This document shows, in pieces, positions 30,501 through 41,899 of a stretch of 64,000 nucleotides of DNA. Location: contig NW_025813698.1 of the NCBI RefSeq assembly GCF_021917145.1, forward strand, positions 472,501 to 536,500, read 5' to 3'. Made by a program: the position numbers and the translations under genes. Origin of the DNA: Hypomesus transpacificus (Eukaryota; Chordata; Actinopteri; Osmeriformes; Osmeridae). How positions within the stretch are numbered: the first letter of the stretch is position 1; every line of letters begins with the position of its first letter. The notes under the pieces are model-generated. The model did no database searches, was not told the DNA's origin, and was given only the letters and a program-made list of their open reading frames with translations.

Positions 30501-31964
30501 GTGGACTCCTCAGATCATAGGAACAGGTCGGTCATACAGGATCATAAAACATTTATTTAATCTAGAAAAGAGTTGAATGTTCAAGTAGTAGTGCCTCACT
30601 TTGTCAATCGATCGATTTCATTTTTTTGTGCTTTTTTTGGAACAGTATGAACGAGACTGATGGTAAGTAGGGCTCCACTTTTTAAGATTGAGTTAGTCAT
30701 AGTCACTCAGTTATCATGAAATCCATAACATGGTATTTGTCTCTCTCTCTTTCTAATTCTCTCATTCCTTACTTTCTTTTTGTCTCTTCACTCAGATGAC
30801 TATGATGACGTCGAACAAATGTTCAAGGAGTTTCCACCTCCCCCTCTTGAAATAAGGTTATACAATATTCCCCTGTTAACATTTATTTATTTTTTCATAT
30901 TTTATCTATGGAAGTCTTATCATGCCTTATTTGGTTGAAGTTGGCCTACATTGCTAAGAAACCCTAAACTATGTTTCAGCCTTGATCCTAAATCCGAGAA
31001 GGAGTTGAAGACAAAGTTTAAGGTTAACCCTGCTATTTCTGTTTTTCAAAAAATCATAATGAGTCTGGAGAATATTTCCCATGCCTTTTCCTCCAACACA
31101 GGTTGTTGAAAGCACTTGTGTTTCATGTTTTGTGACCTAAACCATTAAGAAACAAAAAAGTTAATTGTGTGATTTCATGTTATTTCAGCTTAATGGACCT
31201 ATAAAGGTGCTGCACACCATGATGGTTGATTCGAATGCCAACATTAAGAAACCAGGAGGGAAGGATTTAGCTGTGGTTCAGGGAGACATCCTGGAAGTTA
31301 TTCAGATCACTGACAAGAAGAAAGCCCTCTGTCGAAACAGCCATGGGAAATGTATGTGAATAGGCTGCCCTCTTGTGTCATGGCTGCAGAAACTGTTGCC
31401 ATTTTTTGATTGACATGTTGTAAACCCAAAGTGTAACCTGCTGGGGTATTTAGTTGGGTTGTTACAATGATCTCACTCGCTGGTTGAAAATTATTGTATG
31501 ATGCAAATGCAAAAGTAACAGATTCTACATTTTTCTTCCTGTCCTAGTTGGATATGTGCCTAGAGCTTTTCTTCTTCAGATGTAGGTTTCTTTCAGATTC
31601 TTTGTTTCTTTTCTGTTCTTTTACAGTACTACATCCTATCATATAGAACTGAAATGAACAATTTATCATTGATCCCTTTCAGCCTGGTTTTATATCACAA
31701 TTATAAATGCTCAAAGTTTAACTATCTGTAAATATTCCTTTACAGGGAAGGGGATGTATATGACGATGTTGACAACATTAATGGTATGTCAGGCGTATTT
31801 TGAAATAGAAAATGACTGTTCTTAATGTTTTAAACTAAAGTTGAACATCAATGAGTTATTAATCATCCCATGGTGCAGTGATGATGTCATGATGTTGTAT
31901 TTTTGCTCTCTTGTTGATCTTCATACTCTTTACAGATATATATGACAATGACCATGTGCGCTGA
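27561..31964 (+). CDS. pram1: FYB1/PRAM1-family haematopoietic adaptor, start not found
   Basis: FYB1 (ADAP) and PRAM1 are cytosolic scaffolds linking immune-receptor signalling to integrins. Fifteen exons: 27561-28227, 28645-28741, 29088-29176, 29370-29407, 29605-29645, 29787-29913, 29993-30152, 30361-30526, 30646-30662, 30796-30856, 30980-31022, 31189-31351, 31548-31581, 31746-31783 and 31936-31964. All phases agree (589 residues plus a missing N-terminus). Order: VKALRARFHAKA near the start, a Pro-rich middle, SH2-docking tyrosines (ETYDDID, SEVYDTID), a charged helix ending KEYKKKFK, first hSH3 (NVIHTATV to NYGYISIA), DDIYYDVD, then second hSH3 (HTMMVDSNAN, GDILEVIQIT, GKFGYVPRAFLL) and EGDVYDDVD, with DIYDND near the end. 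The second hSH3 resembles human PRAM1 most, while the two-domain layout is that of FYB1. PRAM1 is preferred on synteny; a fyb1 label is possible. Confidence 0.82.
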
Positions 31965-31991
31965 AGCTGGCTTCCCTGGAGACCCACCCAC

Positions 31992-32096
31992 CTACACAAA
32001 GACACGCACACACGTACACACAACCATACACACACACACATGCGCATGTACACACATGCACATATACACACAACCATGCACACACTCATGCACACA
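31992..32096 (+). repeat. CA-rich tract in pram1-like 3'UTR
   Basis: Imperfect ACAC/CACA repeat beginning about 28 bases after the stop codon, on the sense strand, inside the roughly 200-nt 3'UTR. Confidence 0.9.
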
Positions 32097-32158
32097 TTTA
32101 TCCTGCGATTTGTTTTATATCCTGCTATTGTTAGTGAACTGATCTAACAAAAGCCAAA

Positions 32159-32164
32159 AATAAA
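32159..32164 (+). terminator. AATAAA poly(A) signal of pram1-like gene
   Basis: About 195 nt after the stop. A second AATAAA lies at 32251-32256. Confidence 0.65.
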
Positions 32165-32256
32165 ACTATTTAGTTCGCCTGAATTGCTTTGTACATTGAC
32201 GATACACCATATACTATGTTCATATATTGGTGTCTTCAGATAATTTAAGAAATAAA

Positions 32257-32759
32257 CATTTCCTCCAGATTATCTGTTTCATGTAGCCTACTATTTCTTT
32301 TGATTGTCTGAATCTAATATACGGGTGAAATAAAAAAGGATCCCATATGAACAGAGGTCAAGGTCATGGGTAAACTATCCTGTACTATGAATTGCTCATG
32401 TTCAGGTTAAAATATTAGATCCTGCCATCATTGCATTATGGATAAGGGATCCTCTATTTCTGCCTAGAAGACAATTTTGACCTCACTTCCTGTTCAAAGT
32501 ACACAACAGAAGTTAACGTAAAAAAACTGCTAGCTGGGCACTGTGCACTCGACCTTGTTTAAAACAATAGTTATAAGTAGATGGAATTGTGGAGAACCCG
32601 AGAACTATATCCTTCACCTGTCTCCATACACCGTCTTTATATTGACGTTCATAAAGGTGCGGAATCCATCACATCGTGTGAGAAATTCAATGAGAATTTC
32701 TTGAAGTACTACATCAAGGCATCTGACTCCACCGTTCCTGTCTCAAACTCTGTTTTGAT
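32257..32759. promoter_or_regulatory. Compact intergenic region and pex11g promoter
   Basis: About 0.5 kb separates the upstream poly(A) signal from the pex11g ATG. An open frame at 32581-32787 is not conserved-looking and overlaps the true start in another frame. I treat it as 5'UTR. Confidence 0.5.
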
Positions 32760-34140
32760 ATGCAAGAGTCTTTGGAATCGCTTGTGAATGTTCTAGAGTC
32801 GTACCGAGGAAGAGACAAAGTGGTCAGTGTTGCACTGGTCTACGTTACACACAAGTAAAATGACCAATGGATATAATACCCAAATATATGGAGTACATGG
32901 AGCACTTGTGTCATCGCTACATATACAATTAATTGTATTTTCATACCACCATATACATTTTCCTAACTCCTTGTTCCTTCATTTTTACGTCAGATAAGGA
33001 CAATATGCTATGGGTCTCAGTTGGTCGGTGGAGTCCTAACTCAGAAGACAGAGGGATCTGCGCAACTTGGAAAGAGTCTGCTACTGTTCTCAGCCCAGTT
33101 AAGTCAGTGCAGAACTGTTCTCCGACTCTTCGATGACCTCTCCATGCTGGCTTACTCCCATCGCTATGGTTTAGGAGCTGGGGTAGGTACAACAAAAGTA
33201 CCTAGAATTTGACCAAGTCTGCAGGTCTTCCAGTGCCACACTTTTACATGTCATCTACAGTATTTGAATTGCATTCAAATTGTTTCTGTAATGTTAACAG
33301 TTTACCTCCACCTAGGTAAAAAAAATAACATTGTAGTACTTGTGTGTTCACACTGATTAACATTTCACTAGGAAGAAGACCCTGGTCTACGCTGGATGTC
33401 TGTGCTGAACAATCTTGCTGACCAGCTTTACTACCCCTGCGAACACATCGCATGGGCCGCAGACACGGAGCTCATTAAGGTCAAGTCTGATAAGTGGTGG
33501 CTGTTCAGCACAGTGCTATGGGGCACGTCTCTGCTTCTGGGAATACTCAGGTGAGACATCTGTTGTTCACCGTAGACATTCACATTGCAGCCCAACGCTG
33601 GTCAGGTGAATCCAAATATGTCAAGCCGCTTCGAACTGTAGTTGAGCGGACTGAATCGTGTTCACACCACCCAGCATGCTAAAACCAGACTCGTTTTTTT
33701 TCCAGGTCTGTAAGAGTCATTATGCTCCTGAAGAAAAAGCTCAGAAAATGCGAGAGGGCCAGAGAAGTCGACCGCAGGTGAGGAATTAGTCATAACCACA
33801 CCAAAACAAAAACCTTCAAAGCAGCTCTCATAAAACCTCCATGCGAACTGCAGTTTGTTAGTTGAGCTGTTTGTTGAGCTAAGGGGTGTGTCTAGACCAA
33901 TGACATCTGTGCTTCTCTCTTCCCAGTGAGGGCAGTGTCCCCAGCCCATCTCAGCTTCGGAGGAAGATGAGAGCGGAAGTCCTCTGTGTCCTGAGCAGCA
34001 TGGCTGATCTAAGCAACGCCATTCATTGGATGCCCCCTGGATTCCTTTGGGCTGGAAGCTTTCCTAATTGGCTGGTGGGACTGATGGGCACCACCTCCTC
34101 TTTGATAGGTCTCATCCAGATGAGTGATGGCAGTGCCTAG
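32760..34140 (+). CDS. pex11g: Peroxisomal membrane protein PEX11 gamma
   Basis: PEX11 proteins remodel and elongate the peroxisomal membrane before fission; the gamma form is an integral membrane member. Five exons: 32760-32822, 32994-33182, 33372-33550, 33706-33777 and 33927-34140. They sum to 717 nt, or 238 residues (human 241). The start MQESLESLVNVLESYRGRDK matches the family N-terminal amphipathic helix. Next come GSQLVGGVL, QLSQCRTVLRLFDDLSML, NNLADQLYYPCEHIAWAAD, the hydrophobic LWGTSLLLGIL, and the C-terminal SSMADLSNAIHWMPPGFLWA and FPNWLVGLMGTTSSLIGL. The exon 1 donor is GTCAGT, weaker than its neighbours, but phase and homology both need it. Poly(A) signal at 34597. Confidence 0.95.
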
Positions 34141-34596
34141 TCTCGTCCATCAGATTAAGTTAATGTGACTTAATTCATGATAAAATCGTGCAGTGTGGGC
34201 TACTTGATTATTAGCAGTCAATCCACATACATTACATTAATGGAAAGTACGATTAGACAAATAGATAGCCAGTTGGAAATAATCCAGTTAGTGCTGGAGT
34301 TGTGCTTGTGCAGACAACCCTTGTTGTCAATAATATGCAATCATGCTGCACAAATTATATATAACTTAATTTAGTTTTGTTGTTTAGCAAGTACCCAATG
34401 AAATGTAGACAGGGACAAGGCAGGCTTGTGGCTTCCCTTATGCACTCCAGTCATTTGTCTGGATTTAAAATATTCTAAACTATTTCAATGAAATGTGTTT
34501 TTTTATCATTATTATTATAATAATTGTTTTATTTGATGTCATATGATTTTGCATCGTTTTTAGATTTTTTCAGTGGAATAGGTCTGGAAGATTGTC

Positions 34597-34602
34597 AATA
34601 AA
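34597..34602 (+). terminator. AATAAA poly(A) signal of pex11g
   Basis: About 455 nt after the stop codon, followed by a GT-rich stretch. The sequence between is AT-rich 3'UTR. Confidence 0.65.
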
Positions 34603-35759
34603 TGTTCTTAACGAACGAAAAGTTGAAAATTCCTACTTCAAAAAAACTGTAAGACCGAGTTCATGTGACAAAAAAAAGTGAAGTGACAATCGACTGAGTG
34701 TGTCTAGAATGTTTCAAACGCATGCGCATTCATAACATTCGTTTCTACATTGAAGACGGCTGATAATTGATTAGATTTTGTGTTCTATGGATATAACCTT
34801 ATAACGTGTGTCATAATGCCTGAACGGGTAATGGCTTGTTGCAGCAAAATATTGTTACAGGTTTAACTATAAGCGAACGAAAAGTCGCTGTTGAGTTCTG
34901 TGTATTACTAGGGAGTTCCAAACACGTCCAACGAAAGTCTACCCTGCAGTGCCTGGTGAAGTTCAAGCAGTAACTACTAGTTGTCACTGGATATTCATAT
35001 TGGCCAAATGCATACGTACTAGGTGAGTTTTTGCTTTAGCTTCACTCGTCTATCAATACATCTTTTTCCAAATACGGTCTTAAATGACATGCCATACTTT
35101 AGAACCAAATAACAAGCTAATTAATGCATTTATGCAGGCTAATTAACTATGATTCAATGTTAGCTGCCATGCTACACTAATAGCTTGGTAGCCAACTGAC
35201 AATAACCAAGTTAGCTAGCTGAGTTAGCAATTCGCCAGTGGGGTAACTAGGCGAAAACTTACTAGCTAATAGCTACCATGTTTATCGTCGATGCAACACA
35301 ATGTGTTATTACAGCAATAAACGTGATGAGATCAAACATTACAATTTATTATAAAAAAACGTCTAATCAAGCTTTAGATTCAGACGGTTCATTAACATGT
35401 AAACATGCTATTTCAGTGTTGGTCTTTGGCAATGATACGTATAGCATGTACTTTGAGTCTTAAGCAATAGCACTAAAGGCTATTCTGATGGGTGCAGAGA
35501 GGGGTTAGCACAAATAATGTTTTAGCTGAACTAGCCTTTTACAATAAATACCAAGTATTGCCTTGTTAATATGTCATGCTATCAATATTAAATGCAAAAA
35601 AATATGTTAACATTGGGAGTGGCATATATATTTATGGGGAACATTTATTAAATGCCTCTTCTTTTGCAGTGAGAACCAAAGCCACTGTTATAAATGGATA
35701 GCTAGAATACTGAATGACAGGTGGCCACTGAAAAGAACTGATGTGCTGCCAAATTCAAT
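34603..35759 (+). promoter_or_regulatory. apba3 promoter, non-coding first exon and intron 1
   Basis: A good donor (AG|GTGAGT) at 35022/35023 and an acceptor (CTTTTGCAG) at 35669 suggest a non-coding exon ending at 35022. The coding exon then begins at 35670, with 90 nt of 5'UTR before the ATG. The exon's 5' end cannot be fixed by eye. Confidence 0.55.
35110..35280. other. TTAGC/GCTAATT motif cluster in apba3 intron 1
   Basis: Repeated AAGCTAATTAA, GGCTAATTAA, GTTAGCTGCC, GTTAGCTAGCTG, GTTAGCAA and CTAGCTAATAGC words within about 170 bases after the first exon. Confidence 0.6.
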
Positions 35760-38700
35760 ATGGAGTCCGATAACTGTCCCGCCAAAGAGTTCTGTTCCTC
35801 ATCATCAGATGCCCATTCAAACCTCAACTGTAATGGAGATTCTGTCGTTGAGGGAGGTCACCTTGCCTTTAATGCTGCTTCTAGAGTTCCTAACCCAGAG
35901 TTTGAGGACTTGGACTCTTTTAACCTCATAGAGCCCCCTCCACTGGACTGGAGATCCGACTCATCCAGCGAAGCTGGGTCTGTCCACGAGATGGATGACC
36001 CTACCTTCTCTCCCTCCTCTGTTACCGTGGATACGCCTGAAGGTGGGTCGGCACTGCCCCTGGATGTGAGTGATGCTGCTGTTCTACCAGGAGTCAACCA
36101 GGTGGAGCTGGTGAAGAAATTGCCAGAAGATAGCATGGAGCAAAGTTATGGCGCCAGAGAACAAGTGGAGGAACAAGATGGAGATGAGAAGGTGGAAGAG
36201 GCAGAGAACTTTGGCGATGAGGAATTTGAGAAAGTGGAGGAGAGGAGGCCCGGTGATGAAGACCACACTCGCATCCAAGTTCTCCTGAACCGACTCCAAC
36301 TCATCGGAGAAAGCTCTCTCCATGACGATTCAACACTTCAAAACCCTTCGCTGGTATACGCTGCCTCTTCCGACTTGAACCTTTCTGACCCTTCTCTAAC
36401 AACAGGTGGTGGCACACTGCCTGTAGCTCCATTACAAAACCAAGCCTCAGGGTTGCTGTTTTCAGAAAGCCACCAGCGAGACCTTGTAGGACTGCTGGAG
36501 TGTACAGAGATAGGGGCTCCTCAGCATCTAGAGGCCCAGGCTGCTAGAGGCCCAAGGGGGGACATAGATGCCGTCGTTTCAGTCTCCTACAGCCAGGAAG
36601 ACGGCGAAAGGTTTTGGGATCACTACGGGAACGGCCAGCATCGCCTCAGAAATGACTCCATGGTTTCCTTACCAGAGGATGAGGATGAAGTCCCAGAACC
36701 AGTGTGGATGAAGCTGGGAGAGGAGCCTCCAGAAGAGGCAGGTGCAGCGGAGGGCAGTGAGCAGGTAGGTTGGAAAGGGCTAATGAAACGACACACCGCA
36801 TTAATGTTGGCTGGAATAGACTATAAATAGGAGGGTTAAAATTGCCTGTTGGTGTGCTCTATAGGTTGGTATTAATTATATGTTTGAGCTGCTAATGTCT
36901 TATCTGCTGTTCTTTATAGAGGGCAGAGGACCACCCGGCCTATAAAGATGGTAAGAGAAAAAAATATTATCTTTTCTATATCGTATTATACCTAAAATGT
37001 CAGTTTAATTGTGTACAGTGAAGAGCTACTTTCTGAAGGAAACTGAAGGAGGAGAGAAATATTGTGGTTTACATCTTTATTTTGTGATACATTTTGTGTT
37101 GTGTTTATATTAGTTTGGATTGTGTTGTTTTATGGCTATTGGTATTTTAATAATCCAGCACGTTAGTCAACTGTTGGTGTTTTTAAATGTGCTTTACAAC
37201 TACATTTGACTTTCATTTTGGACTGTTTGTTTATCAGTGCCTGGCCCTTGTGACCCTGAAGACTTGTTGGATGGGGTTATATTTGGAGCTAACTACCTGG
37301 GTTCCACTCAGCTGAAGTCTGAGAAGAACCCCTCCACCAACGCCCGCATGGCACAGGCCCAGGAGGCTGTGGACAGAATAAAAGTGAGTTTGGCTCGTAC
37401 CAAGTTGTCTCAAAGGGTGTCTTGGAGCCTACCAAAATGTTAATTATTTTTTGTCACTTTATTCTCATAAAGTTTGTGTTACGTGAGGAATAATACAAAT
37501 GACAATCGTCCCCCGGTCACCGATTGAAAACATAACACATTGATAATATTTAACCCACATCTTAATTCACACCATATCCATATTCCGTCAGAATTGTGCT
37601 CAACAGTGTGTGGCAAAGCTGTTTGTAAGTTCACATTTGTTATGTTCTCCTTCCTCATCAGGCTCCAGAGGGGGAGTCCCAGCCAACGACAGAGGTGGAC
37701 CTTTTCATCTCCACTCAACGCATTAAAGTGCTCAGTGCTGACACACAGGTTTTGTTACATGGAAACTGAAGCTTCTTTTTAATCAAAATGTTTTTTGGGG
37801 ATGGAAAAACTAAATATTTTCTGTTAGTTTACATAGCGGTGGACATTTAATCTCAAAAGTGGATGCCTTGGAAAACAGAACCTAATTACTTGGGTCCTTT
37901 TGTGAATGTCATTCCCTGAATAGCATTGTCTAATCTCAGCACTAGCCTGAACAGTTGAATTGTCAAGAGAGTCTAAGTGGGTCAGTTTGCCCTTTCTTGC
38001 ATGACTAGCTAACAAGTGACTGCTGTAAGACTTTTACACTATTTCTTCATCTTTCAAAAATACTTATAGGTATGAAATGTTATTTGCGAGTTGAATATTC
38101 TCTCACTTGAATGTTGATTTTAACGCCAGAGGACTTGAACATTAGAGCCATTTAAACAGTATTTTCCCCCTCTTGCTGCTTGCTTCTTGTCCAGCCAGAT
38201 AATCCCGATATTAACAGCATCAAATACTCATCTCATGATATTCATAAACATAGATATTCCCACACAATACTCAATCTGTAGACCCCTTCCAGTGTTTCAT
38301 GGACTGCTTGCGTTCCATCAGGAGGCTATGATGGACCACTCTCTCCAGATGATCTCCTACATAGCAGACATCGGGAACATCGTCGTCCTGATGGCACGCA
38401 GGAAGCCGGCCGGCCGGAAAGAGCGAGACGCCAGCCAAGCGGTCAACTCCTCCGGCCCGCAGAAGAAATGCTGCATGATCTGCCACGTGTTCACCTCCGC
38501 TGATGTGAGTCACTCAGCCGAATACAGAGAACATGGCCTGGTTCAGTCTTTGGGTGTTTGATTGTTTGTTTGACTTTCTTGTTGTCAATAGTTATCGCTT
38601 CGCTGATGGATTCAAATTGTGAGTGTGAAAACTAATAATAGAAGGCAATCTTAAGGGATTAATACGCTTTTAAAACATGTTTATGTGCGGGAATAAGTGA

Positions 38701-40991
38701 TTTGTATAGCAAACTTTTGGGGCAAGTAAATGTTTACTGCATGAAAGTGTTGAGCTTTCACAGGTTTTCAGTACACTCAGGCCATTGGTGTCTTGGGATT
38801 TAGCCACTTGCCTTTATTAGTTCTGAGGAACGTTGTAGCACTCTTGAATAAGCAAGCGGACTGGAACTCAGGCCAGTATTCCATGTTTATGGTTGACAAA
38901 TTTAAAAGGAAACCTTTACATCAGATTGCATGTTGACATTACTTTTTTAATAAGTTGTGAATATATTGGAAAGGGAATACTTAAGGTTTAAGACTAAGAT
39001 CAGGATTATTTTTTGGGGTTAAAAACAAAAACTTTCCTTTGATTCTCAAGCCCATGCATGAAGCTTCTGTGTGGAGGATCAGGTAGTGACATCAGCATAT
39101 TGTTCTTGAGCGTGTCTGAACACAACCTCTCTCTCTCCTGTCTCTGTGTAACTGTCTCAGTGAACTAACCAACACACTCGGTCGACAAACACAAACATGA
39201 TTTACACTTGCTTTAACTCAAATAATAGTTTCCCAAGTGTGTTTGTAGTCTTAAGTTTTGCCTTTTTTTTTTTACACTTTGTAGATATACTTGGTAGACT
39301 TAACTGGTTGTTATTATTAGTACTTTTTACTCCTTTCACACCAAACGGTTGTGCGTACCTCTTCTCACAGGCCCAGGTTATAGCTCAGGCCATTGGACAG
39401 GCCTTCGGCGTAGCCTATCAGCAGTTCCTCCAAGCCAACGGGATCAAGGCCAGCGAACTGAGGCCCAGCGAGTACAGTGACTACCTGGGCACACAAGAGC
39501 TTTACAACGGAGACCTGGTGCACTTCTCTGACTCAGACAACATCAGAGAGGTGAGGCTTTTGTTGCTTGCTGACACTTCGGTTTTTATAGCATGAATGCA
39601 GTTTTCATGCTGTAAAAACACATCTCACTCGTTTGGTCATGTGATATCAACCTCCGTGTGCTTGTCCCAGGTACCCATCTCCAAGGCTCCGGGGGAGATC
39701 ATGGGGCTGGCGGTGGTGGAGTCTGGCTGGGGCTCCATCCTGCCCACCGTGGTGGTGGCCAACCTGCTCCACGGGGGACCCGCCGAGCGCAGCGGGGCCC
39801 TCAGCATCGGAGACCGCATCATGTCCGTCAACGGGACCAGTCTGGTGGGCCTCCCCATAGCCACCTGCCAGAGCATCATCCGAGTAAGGTCAACTCGGCA
39901 CTCGTTTGCTTCTGTCTGATTGGGATGGGTAATGGGAGTTGGGGCCGTGATATGCTTGTCATTAAGTACAGGATGGCTACTGCACGTATCCTGCCTCAAT
40001 AGCAGGATATTCATAACAATATGGCTATCGACTGTGTTCCCTGGGAAGTACACTAGAGGGCGATATATAGCTACATTGACAGATGTTTTATTGCTAAAGT
40101 AGAATGTGCTTTAGTACCATGTAGAATGTGATATGATGATAGTTTACAGTATTTAGATTTAGTCTTGAATCTTAAGAAGAAGAAAAAGAAGAAGAAAATA
40201 AAAAAGTTCAGTTCAGCACACATGGTGTGTCGATCATGAGATGGAAACTGTTTCCTGGTATTGTCCAGCTGCTGTGTTCAAGCAGCAGTGATGGTGTCTC
40301 TTCACCTCCCTTCTCTGTCTAGGATTTAAAAAACCAAGATGGTGTAAAGCTCAGCATCGTCCACTGCCCTCCCGTCACCATGGCAATCATCAAGCGGCCT
40401 GACCCCAAGTTTCAGCTGGGTTTCAGTGTGGAGGATGGCATTGTAAGGGATCATTTCACCTTACTTCCATCCCAGTTGCCTACTACTGTGTGCCACGCTA
40501 CTCCACATCTTTTGTGACATTAAGGCTTTCGCCTCTGTCGCAAGCGGATACATTGGCAATAAGTCTGTAGATTAGGTATTGTACAGTATACGTGCATGGG
40601 GCAGAAAAGTCTCTTCTGTACAGACAAAGTTCTTAATGTACCGTCTTCCTGTGGCACTGCCCTAAGCAGATATGCAGCCTGATGAGAGGAGGCATCGCTG
40701 AGAGAGGCGGCATCCGGGTTGGTCACCGCATCATAGAGATTAACGGCCAGAGTGTGGTGGCCACACCGCATGACAAGATCATAAACATACTGACTAATGC
40801 CGTCGGGGAGGTGAGATTGGAAACCAAACCCAACCAGAGCCTCTCCTGCTTTTTAGTTACTTGAATATGGTTATCATCGTCGCCACGGTTGATATTTTGT
40901 TTCCTTCCTCTCTGGTCAGATCCACTTGAAGACTATGCCTGCCTCGACGTACCGCCTCCTGACAGGACAAGAACAGCCCATATTTCTCTGA
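35760..40991 (+). CDS. apba3: Amyloid-beta precursor protein-binding family A member 3 (Mint3/X11-gamma)
   Basis: APBA3/Mint3 is a Golgi-associated cytosolic adaptor that binds the APP cytoplasmic tail through its PTB domain and other partners through paired PDZ domains. Ten coding exons: 35760-36764, 36920-36950, 37238-37383, 37662-37748, 38322-38504, 39371-39550, 39671-39883, 40323-40442, 40670-40810 and 40920-40991. They give 725 residues; human has 575, and the excess is in the acidic, disordered N-terminus. The PTB domain begins at [20 protein letters not shown] and includes [35 protein letters not shown] and [19 protein letters not shown]1 has [20 protein letters not shown] and PDZ2 [20 protein letters not shown]. 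The protein ends EQPIFL, like the family's C-terminal tail that folds back on PDZ1. The loop after [14 protein letters not shown], rich in Lys and Ser, is slightly longer than in human. Confidence 0.96.
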
Positions 40992-41606
40992 GGCAGCTGA
41001 CATGGTTGCCTCTTTGCTTGATATGCTCACATCACAGATCCCTTACCGAGGCTACCCCGGACACCATACTGAGGCTACCAGATCCTATACCGAGGCAACC
41101 ACAGATAGAAATATCAGACTGCATGTGCACATCGAGAGCTCCATGTTGAAGATTTCCTTTTCTATATGCAATTGTACTATATTTTAAGGCAATTGAAATG
41201 CCACTGAACGTAACAGAGTATTTTAAAAAGTGTATAGAACTTGTTTGACATATCATGATGCAGCACATTTCTAAACCCAGAACCAGTCATTTTCTGCTTG
41301 TATTTATGAGATGTTTTAAAGTGGATTATTACGTAAATGCACAGTAGGAAAATATATTTTTACGTCTGAACTAATTATTGCTTTTGTCTGCAAAATAACA
41401 GCGTAAGTGCTTTTATGACCATGTCTTCCTACCTGCTTTGTTGCAGACATGCCTCACACAGCTGTGCTTGGAACGGAGCGTTATGTAGAAAAGGCAGAGC
41501 CTTAGGAAATTTGTCTTTCATCAGTGCTTTTTAACACCCTGTCACAAGTGCATATTAAATGAACATCTATCAGTGTTACACAGTGGTTATCTTTTATATA
41601 AAGGGA

Positions 41607-41612
41607 TTTATT
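41607..41612 (-). terminator. AATAAA poly(A) signal for the minus-strand small ORF
   Basis: Reverse complement of TTTATT, about 100 nt after the small ORF's stop codon. Its use would make the two transcripts overlap tail to tail. Confidence 0.45.
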
Positions 41613-41694
41613 TGTTCCGAGATCATCCATTGTGCTTAACAAGTGTGCGTTCCATTCCTGTGCCTGATAGAACTCTTTGAGTACTGTATGCAGA

Positions 41695-41700
41695 AATAAA
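41695..41700 (+). terminator. AATAAA poly(A) signal of apba3
   Basis: About 700 nt after the apba3 stop. Nothing else coding was seen on the plus strand in 40992-41694, which reads as 3'UTR. The signal is 11 bases from the stop codon of the convergent minus-strand small ORF. Confidence 0.65.
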
Positions 41701-41710
41701 AACACCCTCT

Positions 41711-41899
41711 CTACTTCATTCGGTTTTTGTTATTGGTAGTAAGAAAGTCTTTTGTAAGTGGTGGAGTGGGTTCCCACTTCTTAGGCACCATCGGGGGCAT
41801 CAACGTGTCTCCAAGGGCTTCAAAGTTTGGAGTCTCAACTTGGCTCGCCACTACCAGGACAGCAACAAGAAGCAGAAGTTTTGAATGTTTGTAGGCCAT
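41711..41899 (-). CDS. Unrecognised small secreted-peptide ORF (62 aa)
   Basis: I do not recognise this protein. From ATG 41899 it encodes 62 residues. It begins MAYKHSK, then LLLLVAVLVVAS, which together look like a classic signal peptide (two Lys, a hydrophobic core, small residues before a likely cut near residue 19). The roughly 43-residue remainder is Pro-rich, has no Cys, holds a KK pair at 40-41 and ends NNKNRMK. The start context (ACAATGG) is strong. A good acceptor-like sequence (TTTCTTCTCAG) lies upstream at about 41943, so the ORF may sit in a second exon, and an AATAAA follows the stop. It lies between the 3' end of apba3 and the promoter region of abca7. Chance cannot be excluded at this length. 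Confidence 0.45.
   Translation of the reverse strand: MAYKHSKLLLLVAVLVVASQVETPNFEALGDTLMPPMVPKKWEPTPPLTKDFLTTNNKNRMK

Noticed and set aside
27561-31964. Confident assignment as fyb1
   Set aside because: The two-hSH3 layout agrees, but the second hSH3 and the location favour PRAM1. Kept as an alternative.
32581-32787. 68-residue frame upstream of pex11g
   Set aside because: Overlaps the true pex11g start in another frame and shows no family features.
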